A stretch of DNA of 64,000 nucleotides from assembly GCA_027625915.1 (NCBI GenBank), contig JANTQA010000030.1, positions 186,001 to 250,000 on the forward strand, read 5' to 3'. The stretch is from Anaeramoeba flamelloides (Eukaryota; Metamonada; Anaeramoebidae). Made by a program: the position numbers and the translations under genes. Shown here one piece after another: positions 1 through 11,600 of this stretch. The number at the start of each line of letters is the position of its first letter. The first letter of the stretch is position 1. The notes below the pieces were generated by a model. The model was not told the DNA's origin. It worked only from the letters and a program-made list of their open reading frames with translations, and searched no databases.

Positions 1-18
1 TCAAATAAAACTGAATGA

Positions 19-172
19 GGAATTTATTGTTAAGGGTTTAATGTTAAAAAACACTTGATCTGTTAAAGAGAGAATTTTAGAAAACTGAATTGGGACTTCC
101 CATTCAAAGAATATCTAAGTAGACTCAGCCATTTGAAGAATTTTAAACCCAATTTAGTTTTCTAAAAAAGAA
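19..172 (+). repeat. R2 interspersed repeat, copy 1
   Basis: The repeat starts near GGAATTTATTGTTAAGGG and ends near CCCAATTTAGTTTTCTAAAA. The inner 100 bases are bounded by an inverted pair (TTTTAGAAAACTGAATTGGG against the end motif). Other copies lie at 12004-12152 (reverse), 49850-49990 (reverse) and 55588-56020 (forward, interrupted). They share the start motif, a central AAAGAGAGAATTTT-like block and a block similar to ATTCAAAGAGTATCT. It has no coding capacity and is probably a non-autonomous element. Confidence 0.7.
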
Positions 173-232
173 TTTTGGAATGAGAACAACAAAAAAACCC
201 ATCGAAAAATCCGTTCAAATTTCTATTAACAA

Positions 233-545
233 TTATTGATCGATCAAAGATAAGAGACCATCAACTAATTTTATTTGGGGTTTTCTCTTTAGAAAAACTC
301 AATCGAAAACTTAATAATCATTCTCGAAAAATTTTTTTGATCGAATGAAAACTATTGCTGAAATTAGAAAAAAATGAAATCAAAACGAAAAACAAAAAAA
401 CTAAAAAATGATAAAAATATTTTTCAAAAAATCAATTTTATTTCACATTTGAATAAAATTGTGAAATTTTGATTCTTTGAATTATTTTAACTGTTTTAAT
501 TGCCTCAAAAATTTTGAATTTTAGTTTATATCCCTCAATTAAATT
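233..545 (+). repeat. R3 interspersed repeat, copy 1
   Basis: This copy begins with ATTGATCGATCAAA and ends near TTTTGAATTTTAGTTT. Two further copies in the same orientation occur at 5814-6078 and 24818-25112. Shared blocks include ATCAACTAATTTTATTTG, a run of GAAAACAAAAAACTAAAAA-like sequence and TTAACTGTTTTAATTG. No open frame is present and no terminal inverted repeats are evident. Confidence 0.6.
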
Positions 546-627
546 TACCAGAAATCAATATTTATTCCATTAATAACATTAAACAAATTTAAAAAATGTT
601 TAAAAATATTCCAAAAAAAAAAAATAA

Positions 628-3600
628 ATGAATCAAAATATCATAGAAAATTGGGAATGGGAAGTCATTGCTCCCGAATCTGGTGATTTACCGTCTTACA
701 GATTTGGACATACGCTTTCTGCAATAAAAAATTCATTATTTCTTTTTGGGGGTACAAATGGGAAAAAAAGATTTGGTGATCTTCACATTTATTTAATTGA
801 CGAAAATAAATGGGAAAATGAACCTCAAGTTTTTGGAATACAACCAACGAATAGATCAGGCCATTCCTCTTCAGCAATTGGGGATTTAATTTGGATTTTT
901 GGTGGCCGAGCAGAAAACGGAGTAAAATATTTTCATCATGAGTTGAGAAAAAAAAAAATTGATTTCAAATTTTAATTTCAAATAAACTTTTTTTTAATGC
1001 TTTTAATTTATTTGTTAATTTTAACAATAGGACTACTTAGATGATCTTCATTGTCTAGACACAAAAACCAATTCTTGGTATAATCTTCAAATAGAGGGAA
1101 TGAACCCAAGCCCAAGAGCATGGCACACCGCAAATTTCATTGATGAACAATTAATCATTTATGGTGGAGGCTGTTATTCAAGTAAATATTTTTCAAATAT
1201 AATAATTCATTTCTTACTTCTTTTTTTTTTTTTTTCATTATATTCTCTCCAAATTGGTGTTTATTAATATTTGTCTTTCTTGAAATCATTACTGAAAGTT
1301 ATAAAAACAAAAATAACTCAATTTTTCAATTTTTGTTTTTTACAAATTGATTTTAATTTAACTCTATTCAAATCTTGTTCCATTCAATATCGGTCTGATT
1401 GCTGCCATATTCTTATCAAATCTGAAAATTTTATTTAAACAAAAACAAAAAGTAAAAAAAGTAATTTACAAATAACAAAAAAAAATGAGTCAACAATTTT
1501 AATTGTAAAATGGTATCAAAAAGTAAAATGTTATACAAATATGCTTATTATTATTTACCACTGATCAATCAATGTTACATGAAATAAAATTCAAAATGGA
1601 ATAATAGCAATTGTTTAAATCTTAAGGGTCTAGTCATTTACCGTGAATATACTCCATACTCAAGGGGTGGTACGAGACCAAAAAGGGTATTCTGAAATAC
1701 CCTATCTTTTGGTTGACAAAATTCAAATAACAAAAAAAAATTTTCATTGGATCTCTTAGACAAAAAATTCAACAAAGAAAAATAAGTTTAAAAGAGTTCT
1801 CAATTTCAAAAAATCAAAATTTAAAAAAAAAATTCATCTTTTCTCATTTTCTATTTCCAAATGGTTAAATTTCTTTAATTTAAAACAAATTGCTTTCTTG
1901 AATTTCGCAATCAATTTAATTCAATTTAGTCTGATTTGTGGTTATTTTGTAACCCTATAAATTTGATAAAGTATGGATTATGTAATATTCTTACGATAAA
2001 AATAACTCATTTGAAAAATGAAAAAAAAGAAAAAAAAAATCACCTAGATCTCAAAAAGCGCCAAAGAGCGACACTTCAAAACTGACATAGTTGTTTTCAA
2101 AATTGTATATTCTAACCATTCCAATTAGGAAATTGAGTGTCGCTCTTTGGCGCTTTTTTCTAAAAATGTCCTCATCTTTAGTTGTTGATTTTTAGAGATC
2201 GATCATACATCATAGGTTGATTGGTTTTTGCTTGGTGTTCGGTCCTCATAAAAATTCCTAAAAAGTTTTTTTCCATTTCAGAAAAAAAATTTTCACCGTA
2301 AGGACTCGACCCTTAAAGCCAATTCCATAGGAATAGAAAAACCATTGCAATAAAAATTCCAAAAAAAGTCACATTATCTTCTGTTTACAATTAAATATCA
2401 CAAATTTTCGAAAATTTTAGATCTTTAAATTTTGGTTTAATTTGATGTTTTGAATTCTATTTTACTTCTAATAATCAATCTAATTTTTGATATTTGGTTT
2501 TTGTTTTAAAATCGAGAAAAAAGGAATTAAATATTTGAAAATTTTACTTTTTACTACCATTTTACAATTAAAATTGTTGACTCATTTTTTTTTGTTATTT
2601 GTAAATTACTTTTTTGACTTTTTGTTTTTGTTAAAAAAATTTTTTCAGATTTGATAAGAATATGACAACAATCAGACCGATATTGAATGGAACAAGATTT
2701 GAATAGAGTTTAATTAAAATCAATTTGTAAAAAACAAAAATTGAAAAATTGATACAAACCCTTTTTTAAATCCCTAGTAGTACTTCAAATAATTGAGATT
2801 TATATATATACTTTCCCATAATTACTAAAATTGATCAGTTTATAATATGGTTGTTCAACAATACTCAATTATTTTAATTATTTTTTTTTCTTACGCAATA
2901 GTAAATTTACAACACAATTAAAATCATTGAATATTCAATAGATTCCTCTTTTAAACAATCTTGATATTCTCATATACAATCGCTCGAATGACTATTTTTT
3001 TTTTGTTGAAAATAAATAATATTTATTTAAATCTCTTTATATATTTTTTCGTAATTTCTTCATATTACCTAATTAATTAGAAACATTTGATGATGTATGG
3101 GTTTATGAATTAAGATCAAATAAATGGTATGAAGCTGATGTCAAAGGCCGACAACCACCACCAAGGTATGCGCATTCGTCTGTAGTTATTGATAATTGTA
3201 TTTATATCATGGGTGGTGTTTATGCGTTTGAAGTTGAAATTGGAACAACAATTTTAAATTTGGAGACCGCTACATGGGAATATGTCAATGAAAAGGGAGA
3301 TATGCCACTAATCCAATCACACCAGGTAGCTTCTTTATTCAATCAAGAAACTTCAGAAATTCTTTTATTTAGTGGGAAAAATAAATCCAAATATTCAAAT
3401 GATTTATATATATTAAATACAACTGGAGTAAAAAAAATCCAAAGCAGTACCAAAAAAAATCTTGAAATAAATGATACAATACCACAAGAAGAAACGGAAC
3501 AAGACCAATTACACGTACAATTACACTTACATGAACAGGAACAGGAACATGAACAGGGAAATGAACAGGAACATGAACGAGTTCAAGAAATTATGGAAGT

Positions 3601-4639
3601 TCAAGTAATTGAACAAGAAGAACGGCAAGAAAAAACAAAAGATTTCCAATTAAACGCCGAACAAAAAAATGAAAGCTCAAATGAAATTATCAATACAAAA
3701 CCACCCCCTTTACCAAACCGTGACAAAGTGTCCTGGAACAGAAGAAGAAAACTATCATTTTCTTCACTAAAAAGGTCCCAAGGAATTTATAATACCAAGC
3801 GAAATCATTCAAATATTGACATCCTTGCAGGAATTGATGTTAAATATATAAATGATCAAAATTTCAAATATAATACAAAGAATAATGAAAAAAAGAATAT
3901 TAATTTACAAAAATTAACTAATAGCAAAAATCATTATTCAAAAGATCGAATGATTAAGCGATCACATACCCAACCAGTCACGAAAAGAAAAATAGAAAGT
4001 ATTATGAAACTATCGAGACCAAACAAACCCTTACCAACATTACCAAACAGACTCTTGCTATTTTTACCAAATAAACCTTTACCGGAGTTACCAAACAGAC
4101 TCTTGCTATTTTTACCAAACAAACCCTTGCCGACTTTACCAAACAAACCCTTGTCAATTTCATCTAATAAATCTTTACCAAATTTAAAATTTCATAATAA
4201 ATCAAATAAAAAAATTATTATTAAAAATAATAATTTGAAGAAAGATAGTTTTAATTTGGAAAAAAATAATTCATTAAAAATAACAAATAACTCAAAGAAA
4301 AAAAGCCTTACTGTGTTGCAGCCACCAAAAAAGCCTCTTCCAAAAATTATAAACAACAATAATCAAAATAAAACAAAAAACAAAACTAAACAAAGAATTA
4401 TTTTGCAAAAAAAATTAACTCCAGTTTTCAAACCATTACCCCAACCACCCACTTATAAAAGATATAACACATCGCCCAATTTGGGCAGTATCATGCAGAA
4501 AAAGAGCCTAAGATACAATTTAAATAATATTCAGAGAATACAATCGTTACAATCCATCTCCCCATTGAGAGACAAAAATGATATTTTAAATAAGAAAATT
4601 TCTTTAAAAAATTCTCAAAAAAATCTAAATCAAAAATAA
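628..4639 (+). CDS. Kelch-repeat protein with proline-rich basic C-terminal tail (3 exons)
   Basis: Three exons are inferred: 628-921, 1031-1181 and 3081-4639. They join in frame across GT-AG introns to give 667 residues ending in TAA. The first about 250 residues hold five Kelch motifs with the usual FGG, YGG or MGG doublet and a W about 15-20 residues later (for example LFLFGG, IWIFGG, LIIYGG, IYIMGG). These would form a beta-propeller for protein binding. The tail starts with E/Q/H-rich repeats (EQEQEHEQ). It then has KPPPLPNR and several LPNKPLP / LPNRLLLF units, and ends lysine- and asparagine-rich. The PxxPxR-like pieces suggest SH3 ligands; this is inference. The short second exon is supported because it restores a full Kelch blade (LDDLHCLDTKTNSWY). 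The second intron (1.9 kb) carries a foldback element. A role as a cytoskeletal or signalling scaffold is likely, but the specific partner is unknown. Confidence 0.85.
1318..2752. mobile_element. Foldback element with nested inverted repeats inside the Kelch gene intron
   Basis: The left arm from 1318 (TCAATTTTTCAATTTTT) matches the reverse complement of the right arm ending at 2752 for over 200 bases. It includes the block around CAATATCGGTCTGATTG (about 1385-1405) against 2665-2690. A weaker second pair lies further in: the GGGTCTAGTC region near 1626 against the GACTCGACCC region near 2300. The centre has a near-perfect stem (2053-2076 against 2135-2159) built on GCGCCAAAGAGCGACACT. No transposase frame is present. 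The element sits entirely within intron 2 and accounts for most of its length. Confidence 0.8.
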
Positions 4640-5813
4640 GTAGAATTATTTTGATTGAACTTTTTTGTTATTTTAACAAAAATAAATCTAATTGTAATAA
4701 TCAATTTATTATTGTAATTTTTTTATTTGGAAAAAAAAATAATTATTAATAGGATTATTTAAATATATTCCAGATATAAATAAAATATATATTAGAAATT
4801 ATCAATTTTTTTTTATTTTTTTGTATTAAAAGTTTACTTCTAATATTATATTAGTTATTATTTTAGTATAAAAAAGCGCTATTCAGAAAAAAATTCAATG
4901 CATGAATTGGAATCTTTTTTTTTAAAGAATATAGTATTTTGTTTTTTAATAACAAAAAATAGAAATCAAAAATAATCTTAAGAATTATTTTATTAATTAA
5001 AAAAAAATGTATAGAATTTCTGAATCTGTACCATTTTGAAAATTTTATTTGTCCATTGTTTAAGTTAATTTTTTATTTAAAAAATTTATTAATACTTTAC
5101 TTATTTTAATAATATTTATTTTATGTTATTTCAAAAAAAGCAGAGTAAATTCATTTTATTATATTTTTCTTAAACTAAATTCAAATAGGAATATTCGAAT
5201 ATCAAAAATTGTTATTTATCTTTAATCGGTTCTACATAATAATTCAATTTGTTTAATTGTCATAACTTTAATAAAATGTATGAAAGTTTTATATCTCAAT
5301 TTTATATAATATTCTTTAAGAGCGAAAATTGATTTTTAGAATTTTTTTTTGATTGATATTATAAAATTATTTGTTCAACAACTTTATGATTTTGACAAAT
5401 GTTCCTTTATAACAAAAAAAAATATTGGATTTTATTATTTTTACAAAACTTGTGTGTTTTTAAAATGTTCATAAATTATTGAAATTTGGTAAAGATAATT
5501 TTGTATTCAAATAAATGTTTAGAGTTTTTACATTTTTTTGAAATATCTTTCTGGGATAGATACCCAATTCCAAAAAGTTTGGACATCAAAAACGAAAATA
5601 GCTCAAACAAAATTTCAATTTTTTATCTTTGTAAACTTAATCTAAAACCACCTAAAACGTATATAGTATTAATGCCCTTATAAGAAATCATTTCCAGACA
5701 AATAAAAGAAAAAAAAATCAACAAAATAATCAAAATAAAGTGTCCAAAATAATGAAATAGGTAGAATAAAAAAATTATATTCGTAAATTTGTTAAAATTT
5801 CCCCATCAATTGA

Positions 5814-6078
5814 TGATCGATCAAAATTTTATGATATATAGTAAAAATCTTTTTCGATTCTTCGATTAAATAAACTCAACCAAAACCTAGATCAATAATC
5901 TAAAGAAAAATCAAATCTAATTATCAAATAATTGGTAAGAAGGAAACGAAAACAAAACAAAAAATAAAAAAATATTTGTAATATCAAAATTATTTCCAAA
6001 TAAACAAAACTGTGATATTGTTATTCTTTTAATTGTTTTAAATTGTATTCAAAATTTTGAAATTGAGTTTAGAAGTAA
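5814..6078 (+). repeat. R3 interspersed repeat, copy 2 (diverged)
   Basis: It begins GATCGATCAAAA and ends near TTTTGAAATTGAGTTTAG. It is in the same orientation as the copies at 233 and 24818. It is clearly more diverged than copy 1, but the ATCGATCAAA start and the TTTTAATTGTTTTAAATTG block near the end are kept. Confidence 0.5.
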
Positions 6079-7334
6079 TTTATAAATAAAATATATTTAG
6101 AATTTGTAGATGATAATTTTGAATTGAAAATATTTTTTTTCCAATCAAAAATTCACAAAAGATCATAGTTATTAGGGAGTTTCTTTGATCGGAATTATAT
6201 CCCTTAGCACCCCGGATTTGTCTAAATTTCATCGAGTTTAAAAGAAAAGATTTAAAATGATAGTGATGGTATAATATATTTATTTTCTTATTTGTCTTTA
6301 ACCCAGATCTTGATTTAAATAAAAAGTTTAAACAGTTCAAAGATAAAGTAGTTATGTTATTGTATTTTTTTTATTTTTGAAATTGGAAAAAAAAAAAAAT
6401 TATTATTCATTTTTACATGTTCTATAAAGATTTTTATTTTTTTTTTTAATTTTTTAAATAAGAAATTTTCTTACAATAATAGTAATTCAAAACCCAACAT
6501 AGTGCTTTATTAATAATAAATATCAAACAATGTCGCTATTTATTTTGATAAAAAAAAATAAATAAAAAAATATATTACTTTAAAATTTTATTTATTTTTC
6601 TAGAAAAAATTTCAAGAAATATCTAATTAAGAGAAAAATGAAATTTGTTAATTTAGGCGAAAATTAAAGGTTTAATATGAATAACTTTCTAAAAATTTTA
6701 TTTAAGCAATAGAAAATAATTGGAAAAAAAAAAAAAAAAAAATTGTAAAATAATTTCATTTATTATTTTGGAATTGAACAAAAAAAAATTATCTAATAGA
6801 TAAAGTAATCAGTCTAAATAAATAAATATAAATATAAAAATAACTCTTAAATATTATTCAATGATAATAAAATAATCTTGAAACTAAGGGTTTTTTTTTT
6901 TGAATTTTTTTTTGTTATTAAAAATTTGAATAATATATTTTTAAAATTGTAATTTTTCAATCGAAATTAATCCAGATCTTGGAAAATAATTTTTGATATC
7001 TAGTATCTTATTCAAGAATATTGTTTATTTTATGTCTATATTTTAAAAGTCAAAAATTAAAAAAATGTAAATATTACAAGAAAAATTAATTATTAATCTG
7101 ACTCGAACTATGGGCCAAATCATATAAATTTGAAAAAAAATTTCCAAATTTTAGAATGAAAAAAAAGATTATTTTTTTTTCAAATTTAAGAATATTTATT
7201 TTTATTTTTAATTTATTTAGAATCAAATAGAGATATTGATATTGAATGGTAATCAGCAGATAAAATAAATTTTCTATGTGATATCAAAATATATTTTTTA
7301 ATGAATAAATTATTTAATCAAGTATTTTCTGCAA

Positions 7335-7359
7335 TTTTGGGGTTCTTCGGAACCCAAAA
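7335..7359 (+). other. Hairpin with cUUCGg tetraloop
   Basis: The sequence GGGTTC TTCG GAACCC, flanked by TTTT and AAAA, gives a six-pair perfect G/C-containing stem closed by a UUCG loop with a C-G closing pair. That is the classic extra-stable RNA tetraloop. It stands out in a neighbourhood that is almost pure A/T. It could belong to a transcript, a transposon remnant or nothing functional. Confidence 0.5.
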
Positions 7360-7730
7360 ATAATTTCAGTAAAGTTTGATGTTTTTTAATCAATAAAACT
7401 AAGAGGTTTTTGATGCCTAAACAAACTTTTCGAAAAAAAAAAAAAATATTTTTTTGAACAAAATTTTATTTGAAAAATAACCCAATCACAATAAACCAAT
7501 AAATTTTTTTTAAAGTTATTTTTTTAGTGTAGGTAACTATACAATTATTAATTATAAATTTTTCTTTCTAAGATAATTTTTTATAAATTCTATATCTTAT
7601 AATCCTTTGATAAAATTCAAATTAAAATTTTTATTTCTAAGGCAATTAGTATATTTGGGGTTCTAGGGATATAAACTATGATAATACGATTAAGGAGAAA
7701 TCAATGAATTTATCAGTATATATATATATA

Positions 7731-8432
7731 AACTCTGTTTCAGTCAAAGGGGCCCAACATTTTTTTCAAATATCAATTATTTTATATAATTGACCTTTGA
7801 AGAACAAATAAGAAATAAAGAGAATAATACACCTAAAAGAAATGTCGACAAATGTCTGAAAGAAAACTAATTAATCAATAGCTTTTCTTAACAATTGAAA
7901 AACTCAAATTCTTAGGGATATTATTGAGAAAAACAACGATGTTCGTTTTGAACTTCTACTGGTATTCGAATAATAAATATGAAACATTTTTCACTTCATT
8001 TTACATACTTTTCTTTTAGAAATCAAGCCCCCAAACGAAGTTTGTTGGTATTTGTGGTCTCTATTTGAAAAAGGAAATGAAAATGAAGTGAAAATTTTTC
8101 ACATTTATTAAACAAATATCAAGATCAAAGATCGAATTGAATTGCAATAGAAATCAATAGATTTCTCAACAATCTTTACATGGTTTCAATGACCTTAGAA
8201 TAACACATTTTTACCAAGTGACTATTGATCTTGCAATAAAAAATTTTTTGAAAATGAATTACGTTTTTAAAAAAAAAATCGAAAAAAAAAAACAAAAATG
8301 TGTAGAAATGTGAAAAAATGATTTCAATTTTGAAAATTTCCAAAATAAAATTTTTCTTCTAATATCTATGCAAACCCTTTAAACACGTGTATTATACCAT
8401 TACAACTGGGCCCCTTTGACTGAAAAATAGTT
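7731..8432 (+). mobile_element. 702-bp palindromic TA-flanked element (family M1), copy 1
   Basis: The ends are AACTCTGTTTCAGTCAAAGG and CCTTTGACTGAAAAATAGTT, which are inverted repeats, each followed by GGGCCC on the inner side. A TA dinucleotide flanks both ends (7729-7730 and 8433-8434), as for Tc1/mariner-like target duplication. The whole interior is an imperfect palindrome centred near CAAACGAAGTTTG. No transposase frame exists, so it is non-autonomous. The copy at 49997-50698 has exactly the same length and differs at few positions. Copies at 41166-41899 and 53597-54137 are older. Confidence 0.85.
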
Positions 8433-8649
8433 TATATATTGTAATAAATCAGATAAAATTTATTTGTTAAAATTATTTTTATAAAGGGTCAATTCAATTG
8501 AGAATTCAAAAGAAGAGAAACAAAAAGGAAAATATATAAAATATATTTAATTTTTATTGAAAAACATCAAATAAAAAAATTGAAATTTTTGATTTTCATT
8601 CCTTTTAAATAAGTGTATTGCTTTTCAGTCTCTCTTAAATTTTTATTTT

Positions 8650-11600
8650 TTATTTTTTATTTTCATTCGTGTTCATATTATCCACACCTTTATCATCATC
8701 ATCATCGTCGTCGCTGTTATCATTTTCATTATTATCTGGATCATCATCGAAAAAGTCATCCGAACTTTGAGTTTCTTCATACCTAACAACCCTCTTAACT
8801 GTATCAAATTCCAATTCAAAATTTTCAAGTGGTATTACCTCAATATCTTCATCAGATCCATTTTCCTCAACAAGTTTAAGATAGATATTTTCTTGTGCTG
8901 GTCTAAAACGGTAGCCAATATACAAATAAAGAATTATGGTGGATGTTTCTGAAAACATATCTGCAATCCAAGTAAGGTTGAATGGCAATACTCCTTCAAA
9001 TAACACAAGAATCAGTCTTGTTAAATAAATATATACGAATGTAACCATATAAAATTCTTTAAACACTTTTAAGCGTTCGAGATTTTTTGCAACCTTTCCA
9101 TCAACAGATGCTGCGGTTCGGAGATTTTTTATAGTCCAGGCAATTGGATATAATATACAAAGCATACAAACAAGATCAAAAAATTTTAATAAATCCCACC
9201 ATTGTACCCAACCTTTGATATTTAATAATATTTTACAAAAATAGATATTTTAGTATATTTAAGTTGTTTATATAATTGATTTTTTTTTAAATTGAAAAAT
9301 TTTCTTTTTAAATTACTATTTTGGTCTGTTGTTTTATTAGCTGTGATTTTTTTTTTTTTTTGGCTTTTTTTGATTTTTTTTTAAACATTTAGATTTCCAA
9401 GTTTTAGAAGACAATTAGACTTGTTTCTCAATTTTTGGGAGATTTTTTGCTTTTATTATGTTGACAATTTAGGAGAGAAAAGGAAAAATTTAAATATCTT
9501 TTTTTGGCAAAATTAAATATTTTATTTTGAAATTAAGAGTTAGGAAACATCATAAATTTGGGTATAATTAAAGATATGCTTTTATTTGAAGGTAAATTAT
9601 ATTAGAACTCCATTGTTTAAACGTCTTTAAACAATCTATTAAGAAGTATTATTTAACAATAAATTATTACATTTTTAACTAAAGAACACAATTAAAAATT
9701 ATCATCTTGATAATTTTTTTTTTGAATTAATTTTTAAAAATCTAAATAAATAAACCAAAATAAAGTATTCTGTATTTAAAAATTAATAATTAAAACTTAA
9801 AAAAGTTGTATATTTTTTCAATTATTTGATTTCAAGATTTACACAATAATTATTAACATAAAAAACACAAAGACTGATTATTTTTGTTTGCTTTTGATAA
9901 AGGTGATTGGAGAATCAATATATTTCCATGATTTGATGAATAATTTGTAAAAATAATCTATGGGTTAATTATTTAATATAAACAAAAAACTTCAAATTTT
10001 GTAGTAATTAATATAACATTTCAATACAGTTTTAAGAAAGATATTTTTAATGTGATTACTGCTCTCAATATTACAAAAGCATAAATCACTTTATTTGGTA
10101 TTGCAAAAGATATAAACTTATCAGAATCAAATTAAAAAAAAAAGTATCAAAAATTTTTGCCAAAAATAACATTAAAAAAAAGTTATTCTTAGAAAAAATA
10201 CACTAAAGCTATTTGTTCTTATAAATAGAAAATTATGATATGTATTTCTACTGTAGAGAATTTTTCATCAAAGCTCTTATGATTAGAAAACATAAGGTAA
10301 TAAAGGAAAACTTGAATAATAAAAAACTTGAAAAATAAAAAATACTTGGAATTGTAAATATATATATATAAGCTTAATTTCAAAAATAGGGGAACATTTT
10401 TCATCAGAAAAAAATTTGTTTAATTGCTTTTTTTTTTTTTTTTTGGATAATAATGTATTTTACTAAAGTGTTTAGAGATAATAACCAATATAGATTAATA
10501 AATAAGAATATAGCGTAATCATTTTATTTTTTGAAAGACAAATGAAAAAAGAAAAAAATCATAATAAAAAAGTTTGCTCCTAATTTTGAAATTTGGCTTA
10601 TATATTTGGTTACCTAGTAAAGCACTCTTTGAGGTAGTTCCGCCGAGTGCTGTAGAGTGCCTAGGTTTTCCGTGATTTAAAAAAGTTGAGTAAAATCAAA
10701 GATTTTTCTCTATTCTTTTGAATTCTGGAAAACCTAACGGAGGGTTTTTTTTTTTTGAGAAATAAAAAGAAAATTTTATTTTTATTTCTTATATTAAAAA
10801 AAAAAAACGAAATTAGATACGTTAATTAATTTGGTCGATACAAATGATATTATTATTATTTTATTATGATATTTTAATTATTTTCTTCTCTTTTTTTATT
10901 ATGATAAATTTTCTTTAATTACTCCTTTCTCTCAAGAAATAAATAAATAAATAAATAAATATTTTGAGAATTTTTCTTTAATTTCTTCTTTCTCTCAATA
11001 AATAAATAAGAAAGGGATTTTTGAGCTTTAAAATATGAATATTAATGATTCAACACTTAAATCTGTCTAGAAATGCATATTATTTTTTGAAATTCTTTAA
11101 TTTTTTACTCATAAATTTATCTTTCTTTAATTGGCAAGATCAATTTTTTTAATCGAATTTTTAAAGAAATTTGTATGTTGAAGAACGAATATGTTTTACC
11201 TTCAAATACACGAAATTTTAATTTTGGGCAATCCTTTAATAAAGACTAATCCCCAACGTTAAAAAATAATTTTATTCAAATGTTTTTTTTTTTTTAAAAC
11301 TGGTAATATAATTTTATTTGTTTAAATAAGGAAATAATCAAAAACTAGAAGAATATTACTCAAAAAAAAAATAAATAAAAAAATAAATTCTTCTTGTATT
11401 GTTAACTATTGTAAAGTACAAATGCTTGTTTTTTATTTTTTTCTAAAAATAATAAAATTAATTTCAACAAAAAAATATAATTTTTTTTGTAATTTTTTCC
11501 AAATTATTTAAAAAAATTAAATGTGACTATTTCTGAAATAAACGTGTCAAATTTTTTTTTAGCTTGTTTTTTAATGTCAAAAAGCTTAACCTCGGAGCTT

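Larger units (their letters stand above)
1..627. other. Upstream region of the Kelch gene, made of two interspersed repeats
   Basis: No gene is seen here. The stretch holds one copy of a repeat I call R2 (about 19-172) followed by one copy of a repeat I call R3 (about 233-545). The last 80 bases before the Kelch ATG are A-rich, with an in-frame TAA directly before the ATG. Any promoter for the Kelch gene must therefore lie in or beside repeat-derived DNA. No specific promoter element can be defended. Confidence 0.6.
4640..7730. other. Intergenic, AT-rich, mostly featureless
   Basis: This is convergent intergenic DNA between the Kelch gene and the GPR107-like gene. It contains long A/T runs, one R3 copy (5814-6078) and one strong hairpin (7335-7359). 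The open frames here are short and have no coding look. I see no gene. Confidence 0.6.
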
